Assembly (NCBI GenBank): GCA_024699855.1
Contig: JAMPIQ010000003.1
Location: 7,998,001-8,062,000 of the forward strand
DNA from: Aphelenchoides besseyi
Lineage: Eukaryota > Nematoda > Chromadorea > Rhabditida > Aphelenchoididae
Direction of reading: 5' to 3'
Length of the DNA stretch: 64,000 bases
Notes under the pieces: model-generated
What the model saw: only the letters and a program-made list of their open reading frames with translations
What the model was told of the DNA's origin: nothing
Databases searched by the model: none
Program-made: the position numbers and the translations under genes
In this document: positions 21,200 to 34,064 of the stretch, piece by piece
How positions within the stretch are numbered: position 1 is the stretch's first letter
Layout: every line of letters begins with the position of its first letter

Positions 21200-23093
21200 A
21201 TGAACGTGAAGGGCAGTCAGTTGGCTGTCAGATGTCGACGGTCATGTGATCGAACACTTCGCGCATTTCAGCAACGTTCGCTAAGCTTAACATCCGCAAG
21301 ATTTTGGCAGAAATACGAAAATGAACGACACTATGAACCGGGCGAAGATTTCTTGGCACGTACATGGCACGGTTTGACTTACGATTGGCGTCGATGGACA
21401 CGAAGATATCAAGAGGTAGAAAATCTAAAAGTTTTTGTGATCATTCTGGTTTTAAGGCTCGTCGAGATGCTTTCGAACGTCGACATCCAATTGCACATAT
21501 GAAACGATCGGTTTTGAATTACGAGTTGCTTCCGTATCATACCGAATTTCTGATCATCGGAGGCGGTTTGAGTGGATCGAGTACTGCCTTTTGGTTGAAA
21601 CAACGGTTTCGTGACGAGGATCTCACTGTTACAGTGGTCGAGGATACCGACAAGGTTTGTTGAACAGCTGAATTAGATGTTAGTTGAAAGATTTCAGTTT
21701 GCTAACAGTCGTTCAATTCTGTCGACCGGTGAATTGACTCAACAATTCACAGTTCCCGAATTTGTTGAAATGGCGATGTATGGCGCCGAGTTTATGAGAC
21801 ATGCAGGTGAACATTTGCGGATTGAAGGTAACTGAGTTGTTTTAAACAATTCGTTTACCTTCTTTTCAGACAACGATCCTCCCGACTGCAACTTCTTCCC
21901 GGTCGGTTTCATGCACATGGCACGAACAAGCGAAGATGCCGAGAAGTTGCGAGATGCGTGGAAAATGCAAATGTAAGTTTAGCAGATTCGATCTCTCGAT
22001 GTGAATTTTCTTTAGATCGAAAGGAGTCAAGGTTGCATTTTATAGTGTTGAGGAAGCGAGACAACGATTTCCGTTTATCAACTTCGACGATGTCTGTGCC
22101 GTTACTTACGGCAAGTTATTCGCTTTGTACTGTCTTAGTGAAGTGTTTAGGACTTGAAAACGAGGGCTTCTTTGATCCGTGGCAATTGTTATCGGCACTA
22201 CGCGAAAAGAACATTACTCTCGGTGTTCATTATTTCAAAGGCGAAGTCGAAGGTTTTCGTTATCAATTCGATTCAAGAGAACCAACGCCGTACGGTCGAA
22301 AAGAAGATCCTGACGATTTTGCGATCAAAAATCGAAAAATCAATGGCGCTATAATTCGACCGAAAATGGTTGGTGCATCGGCACGACCCGTGAACACTTA
22401 CCAAATCATCAACTGTGCGGGACCATGGGCCGGTGACGTTTGTCGGTTGGCCGGAATTGGGAAAGGAACCGGCGTTTTAAGTGTACCGGTTCCAATTCAT
22501 CGACGCAAACGCACGTATTTCGTCGTTCACGCTCCGGATGTTCCATCAGTTCAAATGCCAGCGATTCGTGATCCCTCTGGAGTTTTCTGTCGTCCATACG
22601 AGCCAGGGTTTACGTTCATTTGTGGCCGTGTACCGACAAAAGTAAGCTATTCGTAGCTTTCATTTTTATTCTGATGCCTAGGAAGAAGACGCGCGTGTAG
22701 ATCACACAAATATGAATGTCGATTACGATGAGTTTTACAACGATGTTTGGCCTCAACTCGTGAAACGTGTTCCATCGTTCAAGAACGCTAAAGTGATGAA
22801 CGCTTGGGCGGCTGAAGAAGATGTAAATACCTTCGATGATGCACCGATTTTAGGCGAACATTTGCTTTACCGGAACTTGTACACGATGAGTGGATTCAGC
22901 AATTACGGTCGGAGATTTACTCCTTCTTCTGTGTTAATGAGTAGTCTTTTTAGGTGCACAATTGAGTTTGGCTGCCGGTCGTTTGTATGCTGAACGAGCT
23001 TATGATTGCGCTTATTCAACAGTCAATGTTCGTCGCTTTGATATGCGTCGAATTATGCTGGGAAATCGAGAAATGGAATCGTTGAAGTTGTGA
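21200..23093 (+). CDS. FOXRED1: FOXRED1, FAD-dependent oxidoreductase for complex I assembly
   Basis: About 500 residues, the family length. The N-terminus is Arg/Ser-rich (CRRSCDRTLRAFQQRSLSLT), a mitochondrial presequence. The FAD-binding Rossmann motif is FLIIGGGLSGSSTAFWLKQ, followed by SRSILSTGELTQQFTVPEF, a DAO-type substrate region with GLENEGFFDPWQLLSAL, and INCAGPWAGDVCRLAGIG and YTMSGFSNYG near the C-terminus, all in FOXRED1 order. FOXRED1 is a matrix-side assembly factor for NADH:ubiquinone oxidoreductase. The exon after VCAVTYG is reached through an intron at 22111-22150 that starts GCAAGT, a GC-AG intron; without it the frame breaks. Other introns are GT-AG. Confidence 0.88.
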
Positions 23094-23254
23094 GCTTCGT
23101 TTTCAGGAAGACGTTCTGGTTTAGATTGTTTATTTCATTTGTTTGTTAGGTTAAAAATAAATCGTTTTACTCTTGAACTTTCGTCCAACCAATCGGTATT
23201 CAATCGTGATATTTTGGTTTGTGCTTTATTGCTTGTAATGTTTTAGCATTTAGA

Positions 23255-23891
23255 ATGGTCACATTAAAGGTGATTAAATCGCACAAGAACAACAGCAACG
23301 AGATGCCATCCAACGAGCATAAGGACGCCGAACGTTTGCAATTGTGGATCTGTGGATACGATAAACGACCGGAGATTCGCGTCAACGAAGTTTGGTGAGT
23401 TCTATGAGATTAACTCTTGATGCCTTTTTCTTTAGGAACTTTTTTCGTGTTGGTTTCTGCAAAGCACAACAAATGGGAATGAGATTCCGATGCTCGAACG
23501 AAGTTCTTCCCGGTACGTTTGATTCAAACGGAATCGATTTGAACGTACATTTATAGTGCCGTTCACCAGGTTGGAAGAGTTTTTCCAATTGATGAAAGAT
23601 AAAGAGGTAAGCAGTTGAAATCAATAGTCACAAGCATCTATGAGTTTTCAGGTCACTTGCTTTTTCTACGTCGATCATGTGGACAAACACGATGAAGTGC
23701 ATCATGAGAAATTGAAACAGTTATCCGTAAAGTATGGAATCAAAACTCAACACATTCGCTTTGCGTCGATTCGCCGCAACGATGCAACAATTCAAAAAGT
23801 CATGGATCAGGCCTACATCAAGTGCATTGGAAAGCAACCACCAAATCATGCGATTCCATGCAACGAATTCTACTCAACCCGTTTGATGTAA
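23255..23891 (+). CDS. Short Argonaute-like protein (MID to early PIWI only)
   Basis: Four exons, about 168 residues. After a charged N-terminus, NFFRVGFCKAQQMGMRFRCS resembles the start of an Argonaute MID domain, LEEFFQLMKDKEVTCFFYVD the next strand and helix, and KLKQLSVKYGIKTQHIRFAS plus NDATIQKVMDQAYIKCIGK the classic 'GIxTQ ... NI.KxNxKxGG' segment at the MID/PIWI junction. PAZ is absent and the chain stops before the PIWI catalytic DEDH residues. It could be an Argonaute fragment kept as a gene, a pseudogene 3' truncated, or a distant MID-only protein. A start upstream of 23255 cannot be excluded. The match is by eye and moderate. Confidence 0.5.
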
Positions 23892-26692
23892 CTAATGGAC
23901 TAGTATCTGAAATGCGACAATTCCGATTGTGTCACTCCACATCTCATCTTGCATACGATTTTCAACAAAAAAGTTTATTTATCAATCCGATTGATCTTAT
24001 GCATCTTATTCAATTTGTCTTATTTTGTTTGTATAATATACCCGTTATGTGGCAGCATCTATCGGACCGTTTCGTTACTCATGAACTCAAAGTTAAAGAT
24101 ATTCGTTCTCACACCTAATCGGCTAATCCAAGTGATTTGTGAAACGAAAAGTTCAACGACATCGTTAAGAAGCTTTAGCGACAAATTGTAGCTTAAATCT
24201 TTAGGAGCAGATTTGGAGGAAGAAAATCGAGCGCCATTTTGGCAAAAGTACACGCGAATTGACATCAGTTTATGCTCCTTCTGAACGAAAACAACTTCAT
24301 CGAAGTCGAGAGTATCCGTCTTCTGAAGTAAGATCGCTTCGAAAGTAGTTACAATCTTTAATGAGTGGCCTTGAAACTTCGCAGCTGTCGAACTCTTCAA
24401 CTTTCCCGGCGATTCGAAGAGCAAAGTACGTGCAAGAAGCGGGAACGTGTGAGCGAAACGAAAAACGTGAATGCGCTGCGAAAGCAAACGGGCGAAAGCG
24501 TTTCTGTTCTCTGCTCTCGAATGCTTTGAGTGTAATTTTAGGAGGACAAAAAACGACGGAGCGTTGGAAATTTTGGCAACATCAAAAAAAAAAGCGTGCA
24601 ATGAGCGCCCAAAGGCAAACAAACGCGAAAAAAAAGCGAATTCGACTTTGACGTCCACGGTTTTTGTTGTTTTGATGTCCGATAGTTGGGAGGGAGGGAA
24701 ATTCGAGTCGCGTCGAATGAGGGTCGAGAATTCGGTTTTTTGGGACCGCGCATTTCGCAACCTTCTCGTAATTTTGTAGCCAAAAAGTTCACTTGCGTCG
24801 CGTATTTGACTGCGTCATTTTCTTTTCACACATTCCTCTTCATCTCTCTCTCTCTCTCACAACTTTTGAGCGTTTAGTCTTTTTCCGGTCTCGAGTTTTC
24901 TCCGCAAAAGTTCCTTTCGAATGTTTGTCGCGATTAAAAAGCCGCACAATGACAAAAAGAACGAGACTTTGCACTTTTCTTTTGCAGTTCATCGTTGACG
25001 TTTCGATGATTTCCGTCGTTTTTCCCTCCCCCCCCCGAACTTTAAAACATCCGCGCAAACTCGAGCCTTTTGACGCGAACTCATAAGCGGGAGTGGGAGA
25101 GCGCTGCTGGTAAGCGTATTCGCATTGTCCTTGAATCCGCAAAAGGTTTCCATAGTCCGAGAAGGCGAAATGATTGTTCGAATTCCCGATGCATTTCTGC
25201 AATCGATTTCTGCCATCTAACTGATTGGTTCATTACCAGCTCGGTAGTCGTGTAAGGGGCCTTGGTCTCGGTCTCATGTCCATACAATCTGGATTGTACG
25301 AGAGGGTTTTGTCGAGCACAATTTTGTATTTGGGTCACAAGTGCACAATTTAGGTGGGCAAAGTTAGTCTATGCTACGCAGCGAGTTGACATTTTCGTAC
25401 GTTTAGCTAATGGAGCATTTTGTCTTTAGCTGACCATTTCCGACTTCCGCGTCCGTAATTCGGATTTGTCACTAAAATTTTTGCTCATAACAAAAATATG
25501 CGTAATCACCTGTTCACATATGATAGAATTCCCTGGAACCTTCATGGACAAGATTTCGGCGTTAAAGTACAATAAGATAATGAGATTTTTGAGTTAACTC
25601 GATTTTGGTCAATTACCTCAACCTATCAGCCTTTGTCGAGTTCTCAGCTGGTCGACATTTGAAGTCGTTTGTGTTCTCCGAATTTTCTAATTTTGTCGTC
25701 AATTCATTCGCTTTTGTTTCATTAATCTCTTTCCTTTTATTCCGTCAATCTCTTCTGGACTCCTCATTTTTAACATCATACATTCGGTTTTCGAACTTCC
25801 TGTGGATCCCTCGGAAGTAGCGGCTTGCAAACTGTTCTTTGAATTTAAAGGAACCGCTCAAATTGCGAGAGATCGTGACTTAAAGATTTGGTTAGGAAAT
25901 CGTATTTCGTGCAAATATCTTAATGCAAATCGCGAATGACGCCATTTCGAACCAAACATATGCTCCACCAAAACATATAAACTTTGGTTCTCTTCGGACA
26001 CGATATCTGCGCCTATTATCTGAACTTTAAAGCTATCAACGACAAGGACATAAACGCTGTGACCTCGTTGATTTCGGAAAAATTGAACTTTGAATCATTA
26101 CCGCCGATTTGTTCAATTAACGTTCTTAAGTCCATCGACACTCTGTGCTTCCAATTACGCAGCTTTACACTCCACGGTTGTTTTCGTCCCGTTGTCACTA
26201 TTCGATGTCTTTGGGCATAAACTAAACAAAATTTACAACGTTGGTCTCCAACTCGAGGGCGTGAGAAGTCGCGATTGATGGCGGTGAGCGAATTTGAGAA
26301 GCGAGATCGACTGATGTGCAATTTCGATGTGTAAAGTCGGTGCCAAATATCGATTGTTTTACTTTTTATGTTCGCATCTAATTTGTTCTTTTGCAAACTC
26401 CACAAACATCAAAGACCGAGCAATCTCTTGATCTTCTTCCACGTGTTATCTGAAAGCAAATCATTCAATTTTGTTCATAGAAATGTCTTGATGTTAATGT
26501 CTTATCTTCATCTAATCGGCAGTTGATTTTTGCCGACGGATATCCGTTGCAATCTCCCGCTTTCGATATGATTATTTGCGTTCGTGGTTTGAGATGAACA
26601 TTTCGAACATGTCACGTGGCTTTGTATTCGTTTCATTGGTCGAAATTCGAAAAACGTGGTTGGTCTTAAACTCGTTTATTTAGTTGTCGTTT
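23892..26692. other. Long intergenic region, no gene supported
   Basis: About 2.8 kb between the Argonaute-like gene and the Gln-rich gene. Contains a CT dinucleotide run at about 24846-24860 and a C-run at about 25026. A 233-codon minus-strand open frame (24059-24760) has no recognisable domain and unusual composition. Probably 5' regulatory DNA and UTR of the Gln-rich gene. Confidence 0.4.
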
Positions 26693-29600
26693 ATGGATCC
26701 CGCGGTTATACAAACCGCGTTGGCTGCTGGTGTTCCCATTCAACAGGTACTTCAGTACTTGCAACAGACCTCAAATCCGCAAACCCAACTGTCACAAACG
26801 GCCGCAACTCCCAATGCATCACATCATCTCCATCAGCTATCCGCTGCATCGACACCGGTCAACGCTTCCAACGGAACCCCGTCGAATCGTAAGTTCGAAC
26901 AAACCCATTAATCTTTCTCGTTCGACTTTTGATCAAGTACTTTGTCTTTTAATTGCTACGATGTTAAATTCGTTAATCGATCATTCGAACCGGACATTGA
27001 CAGCATTTTTCACAAATTTGATTTCTTGGAAACTTCATTCTGAGTGGTCCGATTTCCGTAGGAGGTTCGAAGGTTTCAAAAACAACTTTCTCGTTGTACT
27101 CACGTCTTCAATTGCAATTTAAACTGATCGTTTTTGATGACGCAGGCTCAAATCGAGCCCTCGTGTCTGGGACTGAAGCCGTCTAATAAGCCGTGAACGG
27201 GAAACAAGAGTTTCAACTCGTTATTTTCTCTCATTTTCACTTTTCGAATTGATAAGTTGGTCGCTTCGGAAATTTGTTTCGTGTTGGCGTGTTTGTTCAG
27301 GCAGCAGCAACCACTCATTCACGGTCCACCCCGTTCTTTGGGTTTACTTTCGACTACACTCAAGAGCAAATTCGAAGTGTTTTCGAGTGATGAGTTTGGA
27401 ATTTTGTTTTCCAGTTTCAGGTGAAATTTCTGATTACGCGCCACCGACACATCGAATTCACTTGAAGGCCACTAACTCACGAGTGGGAGGGGCTATATAG
27501 ATGTCGTGCGTTTAACACGTTCAAAAGTGTGTTATTCGTTTCTCCTTAGCACTTCTGTTTGCAAAATTGCTGACTCGTCAGTTTTTCGAAAACAAAAACC
27601 ACAGGGTCCAACGGAAGTGGTCTTTGACTGCTAATTTGTCCCACTTGTTTTTGCCGTGTTTTCAATTTCCTTCGTATCGTTGTTCGTCGACAACCAATTT
27701 GAATTTTCGTGTTGTCGAATTTAAAATGTAAATCGTAATCCCGACTTGTGACTAACCAACAAATAGTGATTCCCGTTTTTGACTCATCGTCTTCTCCATT
27801 TGTCGTCGAGTTCATTGAAAACACACGAAATCATTTGAAAACAATTTCCGTGCTTGTACTTTCGGATTCTAAGCTCAAGCTATGAAGAACCGAATTCATT
27901 GATAGCATTACTCAGAAGGAAGTTCGCGATGCTTCCAGATACTTCAGTGCAACGTGAATTCTCAAAACAACCTTTTGAATACAATCGGATTCTCGAAATG
28001 AATGAATTGGTCGACCAAGTTTTTTAATGAACTTTCTCATTTGCGAAACAATGAGCGTTGCGCGTTTTGGTCAAAATAGTTCTTATTACTAGCACCAATT
28101 AGTGGGCCACAAATGTCAACAGCGATAGCTTATTTCCTGTTTATTGTATTGCTCATTTGGACTGCGGAGATTCGTTTGCAGGTTCTTTGTTGTTTCGCAG
28201 ATTTCGGTTCATACCATCGCTCGTCAGAGTGCACAGGACCTCAAAGAGCGCAATTGGTTTACAACCTTTCGAATCACTATCTTTGCGTTTCTATCAATTG
28301 CGCGAGATTGTAATGAAAATTCTGGTCTTTGTGATCGACGATTTGTCAAAGCGATAAGTTTGCACTGACGAGTCATTGCGGCGAGAGACAAACGCGAGTG
28401 GGGACCTTTGATCGGATGTTTTGTGATTGCGTACGCGAATTTTTTAGTCGTGATCTTTGTTGTGAGCTCAAACGGTCACAAAGAGTGGAGCCGGGATGGA
28501 AGTCAAAGAACGCGATGGGAAGAAAGGACGTTTGTGATCGTTTTACTCCAACACTTTTGATTGACTGTTTCATTGGTCTCAAGTTTCTGCACTTTATGTG
28601 AATTCGCACATCACAACAGTCGTCATCGAACAATTGTCGAGAGTAATGAAGTTCAACGCAAAACCGCACGTTGTTTCCGCAAATTCATGTGTTCGTTTGG
28701 CCTCGTGGTGTGCGAATTCTCACTTGCTTTTTCGTCGGCTGTTTCCCACTCAAAAATCGCGTCGTGATCTTTGATACGACGCAAAGTGCGCTCAAATTTA
28801 ACGACCCGATTTCCTAATCAAAATGCACGTGTAGTCGGCTTAAAATTCACGAGCAGTTTAGAACTCAACTGTTCAACCAACTCAAGTGTTTGCAGCCGCA
28901 CCAGTCGGTTGAACGCAGTTAAGCAGCCTTTGCTCTCGATGTTGTCATTCGCTTTGTACGGTAATATCGATTAAAAACCAATCGCACAATCTGATTAGAA
29001 GGTTGATTCGGCTTATGAATGGTTCGGAAATTCTGAGCTTCTCATTCGACTTCATTACTCAATAACAAAGAAGATTGCTTAGTTGTCTTGTATCAACTCG
29101 TCGAACAGAACTTTTCGTGTGGAAGTTTCAAATGTCAATTGAATTTGCTCTACGATTCGTTTTCTTGAAATACACCTGTTTATCTTGCTAATATTTACGC
29201 TTATTACAATGCTCTACGTCTACTCTAATGGTCTTAATTTTGTTTCGTTTTTTTTGAACCGAAGCACAAAACTACTTTTGTAGCTAATGCAATCATACTC
29301 TCCGGTCACTTAGAAGTCTGTTAAACAGATTACTGTTTACACTTCGGTTGCTATTTCTAACTTACGGTTAGCGCCCACATTGATACGTTCAAATGAACAA
29401 AAAACAACCGTTGAGTATTTTTCTCAGTTTTCTTGCTCCGTGATTTCCCAATTATATCGTTCAGTTTCAATCGTTTTAACTGTAACATTACACACGATCT
29501 ACGTTGCTTTCTGTTCATTTCATTTTTTCTAGAACCCAACGCCGCAAACCTGAATCTCTCATTGGCAAACGCTGCGGCCGTTTTGGCGGCCCAGCAACAA

Positions 29601-32600
29601 CAAGTGAGTTTTCGATAAAACGATTTCAATTGGGACTCGTGTTGCAGCATCAGCACGCTCAGCAAGTGGCTGCAGCTCAACAAGCTAATCAAGCTCACGC
29701 CGTTGGTCAACCTCATCAAACCGCTGCATCAGCCGAACCCAACTCACTTCCATGGCCAATTTTTCAACCTGCGGTCAACGTGCCGCATTTCTCCTTAAAT
29801 GACTATCAGAAGGTCAACTTGGACGTTCAAGCATCAGCTTTGGCCAGTGGAATGGATCTCCCGTTGCACGACATGAACACACTTAGGTTCGTTATCATTG
29901 GATTATTGAACTCATAAGTTGTTTCAGATTTTTTTTCAACTTTGGAGTTCACCATGCTCGAGCCATTCTACTGCGAGAACACTTTCACGTTCAAACTCCC
30001 AACAACGCCTCGGCCCAACAGTCGCAAACCGCCAGTCAGTCTCAGGCACAAACTGCAAATGCGGCAGCAGCTTTGAGTTTGTCACAAGCCGGACAACAAT
30101 CTCTCTATCAACAACAGTTTCTCAAGTAAGTTCCAAGTGTTCAATTGAGTTTTGGTCGTTCAAACAAAAATTGATCAAAAGATTAATTTTATGTTTGTGA
30201 TTCAAAACGACGTGTGGAATCAGTTTTGCATGTCCACGGATTATCTGAAAAACTGCTCACAAATTTCATTTCTGGTTCTTAATCTTAAGTGCGTGTGTTT
30301 TCGAGATTAGAAGTTCAAAATTAGCGGAGTGAACTTTTGACTTTTACTTCTGATTAATCGGCGACCTTTATGTTCGTCAGTCATTGCATAGTTTCGTTGA
30401 AATTGAACGTATGAAGCAGACAAGTCGAACTTTTGACCCGTTGGATGGGCAAACAAAAGCGTTTAGAAGACGTTTGACGTATGTCAGAGCGATTTTTTGG
30501 AACGACGAGGGAAATGAGAGAAGCAAACGGCTTTGAATGTTCTTTGGTTTTTGGATTGAGACCGAAGAGTCGTGGAAATACGTGTATATTGTCTTGCAAA
30601 GCGACGAGATTACGTGTATAATTGAAAGTTTTTTTACGTTGACAACGAAACATATCCGTTGGTTTATTCACAACCCAATGAACACATTCAAAAGCAGTTC
30701 GGTTCATTGAACAGACAACGATTACGCGCAGAGGTTAATCGGTGTGTGCACTCTAATTCAGAAAGTCAGTCGATGACTAATCAGTTTGTTTGCACGGTTC
30801 AATGGACGTCTAAAGTCCACGATAAATGATCATGGGCTTCGAATTAACGACGACAACTAGTGCGGGAATAAACAATGAAGTACAGAAAATTGGGCTGATT
30901 CTTGTACTCTCGAGGACACAAATTCGATCATCCGGATTTTCGCTCAATTGATGTTTGCCATTTAAGTTCCATTAAGAGTGCAAGTGAACAGTCGGATTAA
31001 TATTCCAAAGTACAATCCGTACGATAATCAGAATTCGAGTGTTTTTGTTTGGCATACAAATTCCCGACTGTCTTCGCGAGTTCTAAACCAACGGTTATCT
31101 TTGCTATTTGCACGTCAAATCAAAGCAAAACTGGTGGACAATGTACAACAAGTGAAACGAAAGAATCAAGCGCATTTGTTATCAATTCAGTATGATAAGC
31201 ACTTTGAACACATGATCTTGCACGCAGATTTATCAGTCGAAATAAGAAAATTTGTACAAAGTGAGGGGATTGAATGACACATAAGGATTGAAATTCATTT
31301 CAGACCTGAAGCTCTTTCAACAATCGCCCGACCACTCGGTGGTCCGCTGCCCGGATCCACGAACTCAGCCATCGATTCGCAATCAGCTTTCCAACTTCAA
31401 CGCGATCTGAACACGTCGATTTCCATTAACCAACTACAAAACACATTGGCAGCACAAGTAACCAAAAGTCTCTTGGAATCAAACAAGAAATCAATTGCAG
31501 ATGAACAAACTGAGCGGTCAAACGACTTTGCAACAAACTCAATCGGCAGCAAGCGCCGCCAACTTTCGAAACACAAGTGATCAAGTAGAAGCGTTTTTGT
31601 TGCAAAACTCACTTCTTAACTCATCGAATGCTGGTAGCCGACGAATGATTGGTTGACAAACTAAATAAAGTTTTCCAGGATCACAACTTCGACTTGGCAG
31701 TCAGCTCGCTGCTTCGTTCGCAAATCCTCAAACTTTAGCGCTGCTTCAACAACAGCAACTACAAAACCAACAACAAGCAAATGCCAATGAAGTAAGTGAG
31801 ATCCACGAATTGATTAATTGTTAATTAGTGACTTCAGGTTCAACGTCCAACCGCTATCATGCCTTCTTTGCCATTGGCCTTAGCTGCCGCAGCTTCAAAA
31901 TCCGGTGGTGCAACTACTCAGCAACTTTTACAGCAACAAAATGTTCATCAGCAATCCAATACGCAGAAACAATCTCAATTAGCTCAAACACAACAGACCG
32001 CACATCAAATTCTCGGAGGCTTAGGATTCACGGCCCAGCCGACTTCTACTTCATCGGTTGGACACACGACAAACGTTTCGGCAACAGTAGCCACTGTATC
32101 CGGATCTCCAACTTCCATTGCTCAAGTTCCAATCGATCCGGCTCCACGAACTCCGCTTGTTGGTGTGAAAACCGATGGAACAACAACAACAAGTGCCGCA
32201 ACGATCCTTGGTTCAACCCCCGTGCCATTAACTTCAAGTGTGTTGGCAAGTTTTCTTCAGGTTCGTTCAGATTATTTCATATTTATAAGAGTAGAAATTT
32301 CCAGGAACAACAATCACACGATCGAATGAAACCAACGTCTTTGGTGCGTGGAGCTATAGCGGACGCCAATCGAAATGCTTCACCATTGTCCCGTCCTTCC
32401 GCAACATCATCAAGTGAATCAATACCCACGGGTCAAACGAATCCGACATCGAAAATCGCGGTAACTTCATCAAACGAAACAACGACCGCTAACGCGATTG
32501 GACAAGCCGGAAATTTTGGTAACGGTCAAATGCCATCGCTTGCCGCTCAGTTGGCCGGTGCAATGATGGGATCGTTCTTTGTTCGTAATGTTGGAGTCTC

Positions 32601-34064
32601 TTCGACTGCATCGAATGTAACAACCACAAACACACAAAGTATTGATTCCATCAAACAACCCGTTCAAGTCGTTGTTCCGAGTATCGTGTCGACTACCGGC
32701 CCAAGCACATCGACAAATCCACCTGCCGGTTTGAATATTGCAGCCAACAATCCTGATGCACATCTACTAGCAGCTACATCTCCTTTTGTTAAGCTACTGT
32801 CAACTGTAAGTTCGAATGAAAGATCATTTTAATTCGTTTGGATTCTAGTCTGCAGCTCAAACTCCCGCACGTTCATTAACCTCAGGAACCTCAGGATTGA
32901 TTCCGACCACATCGACAATTACAAGCTCATCGGTGGTCGAAAAACCCACAGTCGGAACGAACAACTTGAATCCGAGCACAACAAATGGTGCTACCACAAA
33001 TGCTGTCAAACCGGTGATATCCTTATCCGATCATCCGCTTCATCAAATGCTGGGGTCGGGAGCATTCAATGGCGCCGATTTAGATCCAACAACATTTCTC
33101 AGGTCCAATGATATTTTGGCCGCAACGGAGATGAATTACACTGAGGTAAAACATTCTGACATCAATGTTTTTAACACCAAGTTTCTTTAGACATTTCGCC
33201 GTCAACTACAAAATGGATCTCCCAAGCTGGATCAATCGGATTCGAAGGCACGAAAAAGCGGAGTTAACATGTTGGGTGTAAAAGATGAAAAGCGAACGGT
33301 AACAATCTGAGCAATTTATTTGAAATGTTTTTATTCTTTAGTCACTTGCACCATCGATGATGATCAATTATGTCAACTCATGTTTCAATCAACTGAAGAG
33401 TACAGTACAGTCACAGGGAGTCGGATTGCCGATTGATCAGAACGGACGTCCTATTGACTACAGTTCACGGCCTATTGATGCGATTTTTCGCAAAGCCCGT
33501 GAACAGTTAGATCGAGAACGTGAATACACAACACCGCATCGAAACAACTCCTTGTCGCCGTCTATTTTGCCACGACCCAATCCAAACACGTTAAGTTTGT
33601 TTGATCGTGAGCATGGAGGTAGGCATCGAAAAAATAGATTCAAACAAACGTTTTTAGATGCTCTTTTGGGCATGCTTGACGGTCGAGCGAGAAGTGAACA
33701 GCCAAGCGAGACGTTGAAACGCGTAGCAGCAGCTGAAACAGCTCAATCGTTAACGCCGTCTGCAACAGTCGGAATCACGCCGCTAACGGATGCCGATAAT
33801 CAGTCACGATCTCATTCGTCTTCAACAAGCCTGGGAAAAGATTCGGGAATTGGGACGAACTCAACAACTGCCGGGTCAAATGCAACGATCAAAATTGACG
33901 AGTCGAAGCAATCAAGTAAAAATGGATCACAAGCTTCAGGTCAATTGAAATCGGAAACTCGAAAATCGCCAAGTCCAATCAAAACCACGACTTCGGTTGC
34001 TTTCGACGACGATTCGGATGACGATGACCCACAAGCGAAACGTTTGAAAATTGTTGAAGACTAA
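26693..34064 (+). CDS. Large Gln/Ser/Thr-rich nuclear protein
   Basis: Thirteen exons give about 1040 residues; family not recognised. It starts MDPAVIQTALAAGVPIQQVL followed by Gln-rich low complexity. The one compact, conserved-looking part is LPLHDMNTLRFFFNFGVHHA with RAILLREHFH (about residues 150-190), a possible helical protein-binding motif. The rest is Gln-, Ala-, Ser- and Thr-rich, then MMINYVNSCFNQLKSTVQ, RPIDAIFRKAREQLDRERE, and a C-terminus with acidic DDDSDDDD next to AKRLKIVED, a likely nuclear localisation signal. Composition suggests a transcriptional co-regulator, an inference only. Two introns are long for this genome: 26889-29532 (2644 bp) and 30126-31303 (1178 bp). Several exons have long out-of-frame open reading on both strands, a by-product of low complexity. 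Ends about 0.95 kb from the 28S 3' end. Confidence 0.75.

Noticed and set aside
24059..24760. 233-codon minus-strand open frame
   Set aside because: Phe/Lys/Ser-rich with no domain, no splice context and not matched by any repeat; possible but unsupported.
31828..32832. 334-codon alternative frame over the Gln-rich gene
   Set aside because: Arises from repetitive CAA/ACA codons; the annotated frame has consistent splice sites on both sides and continues through all exons.
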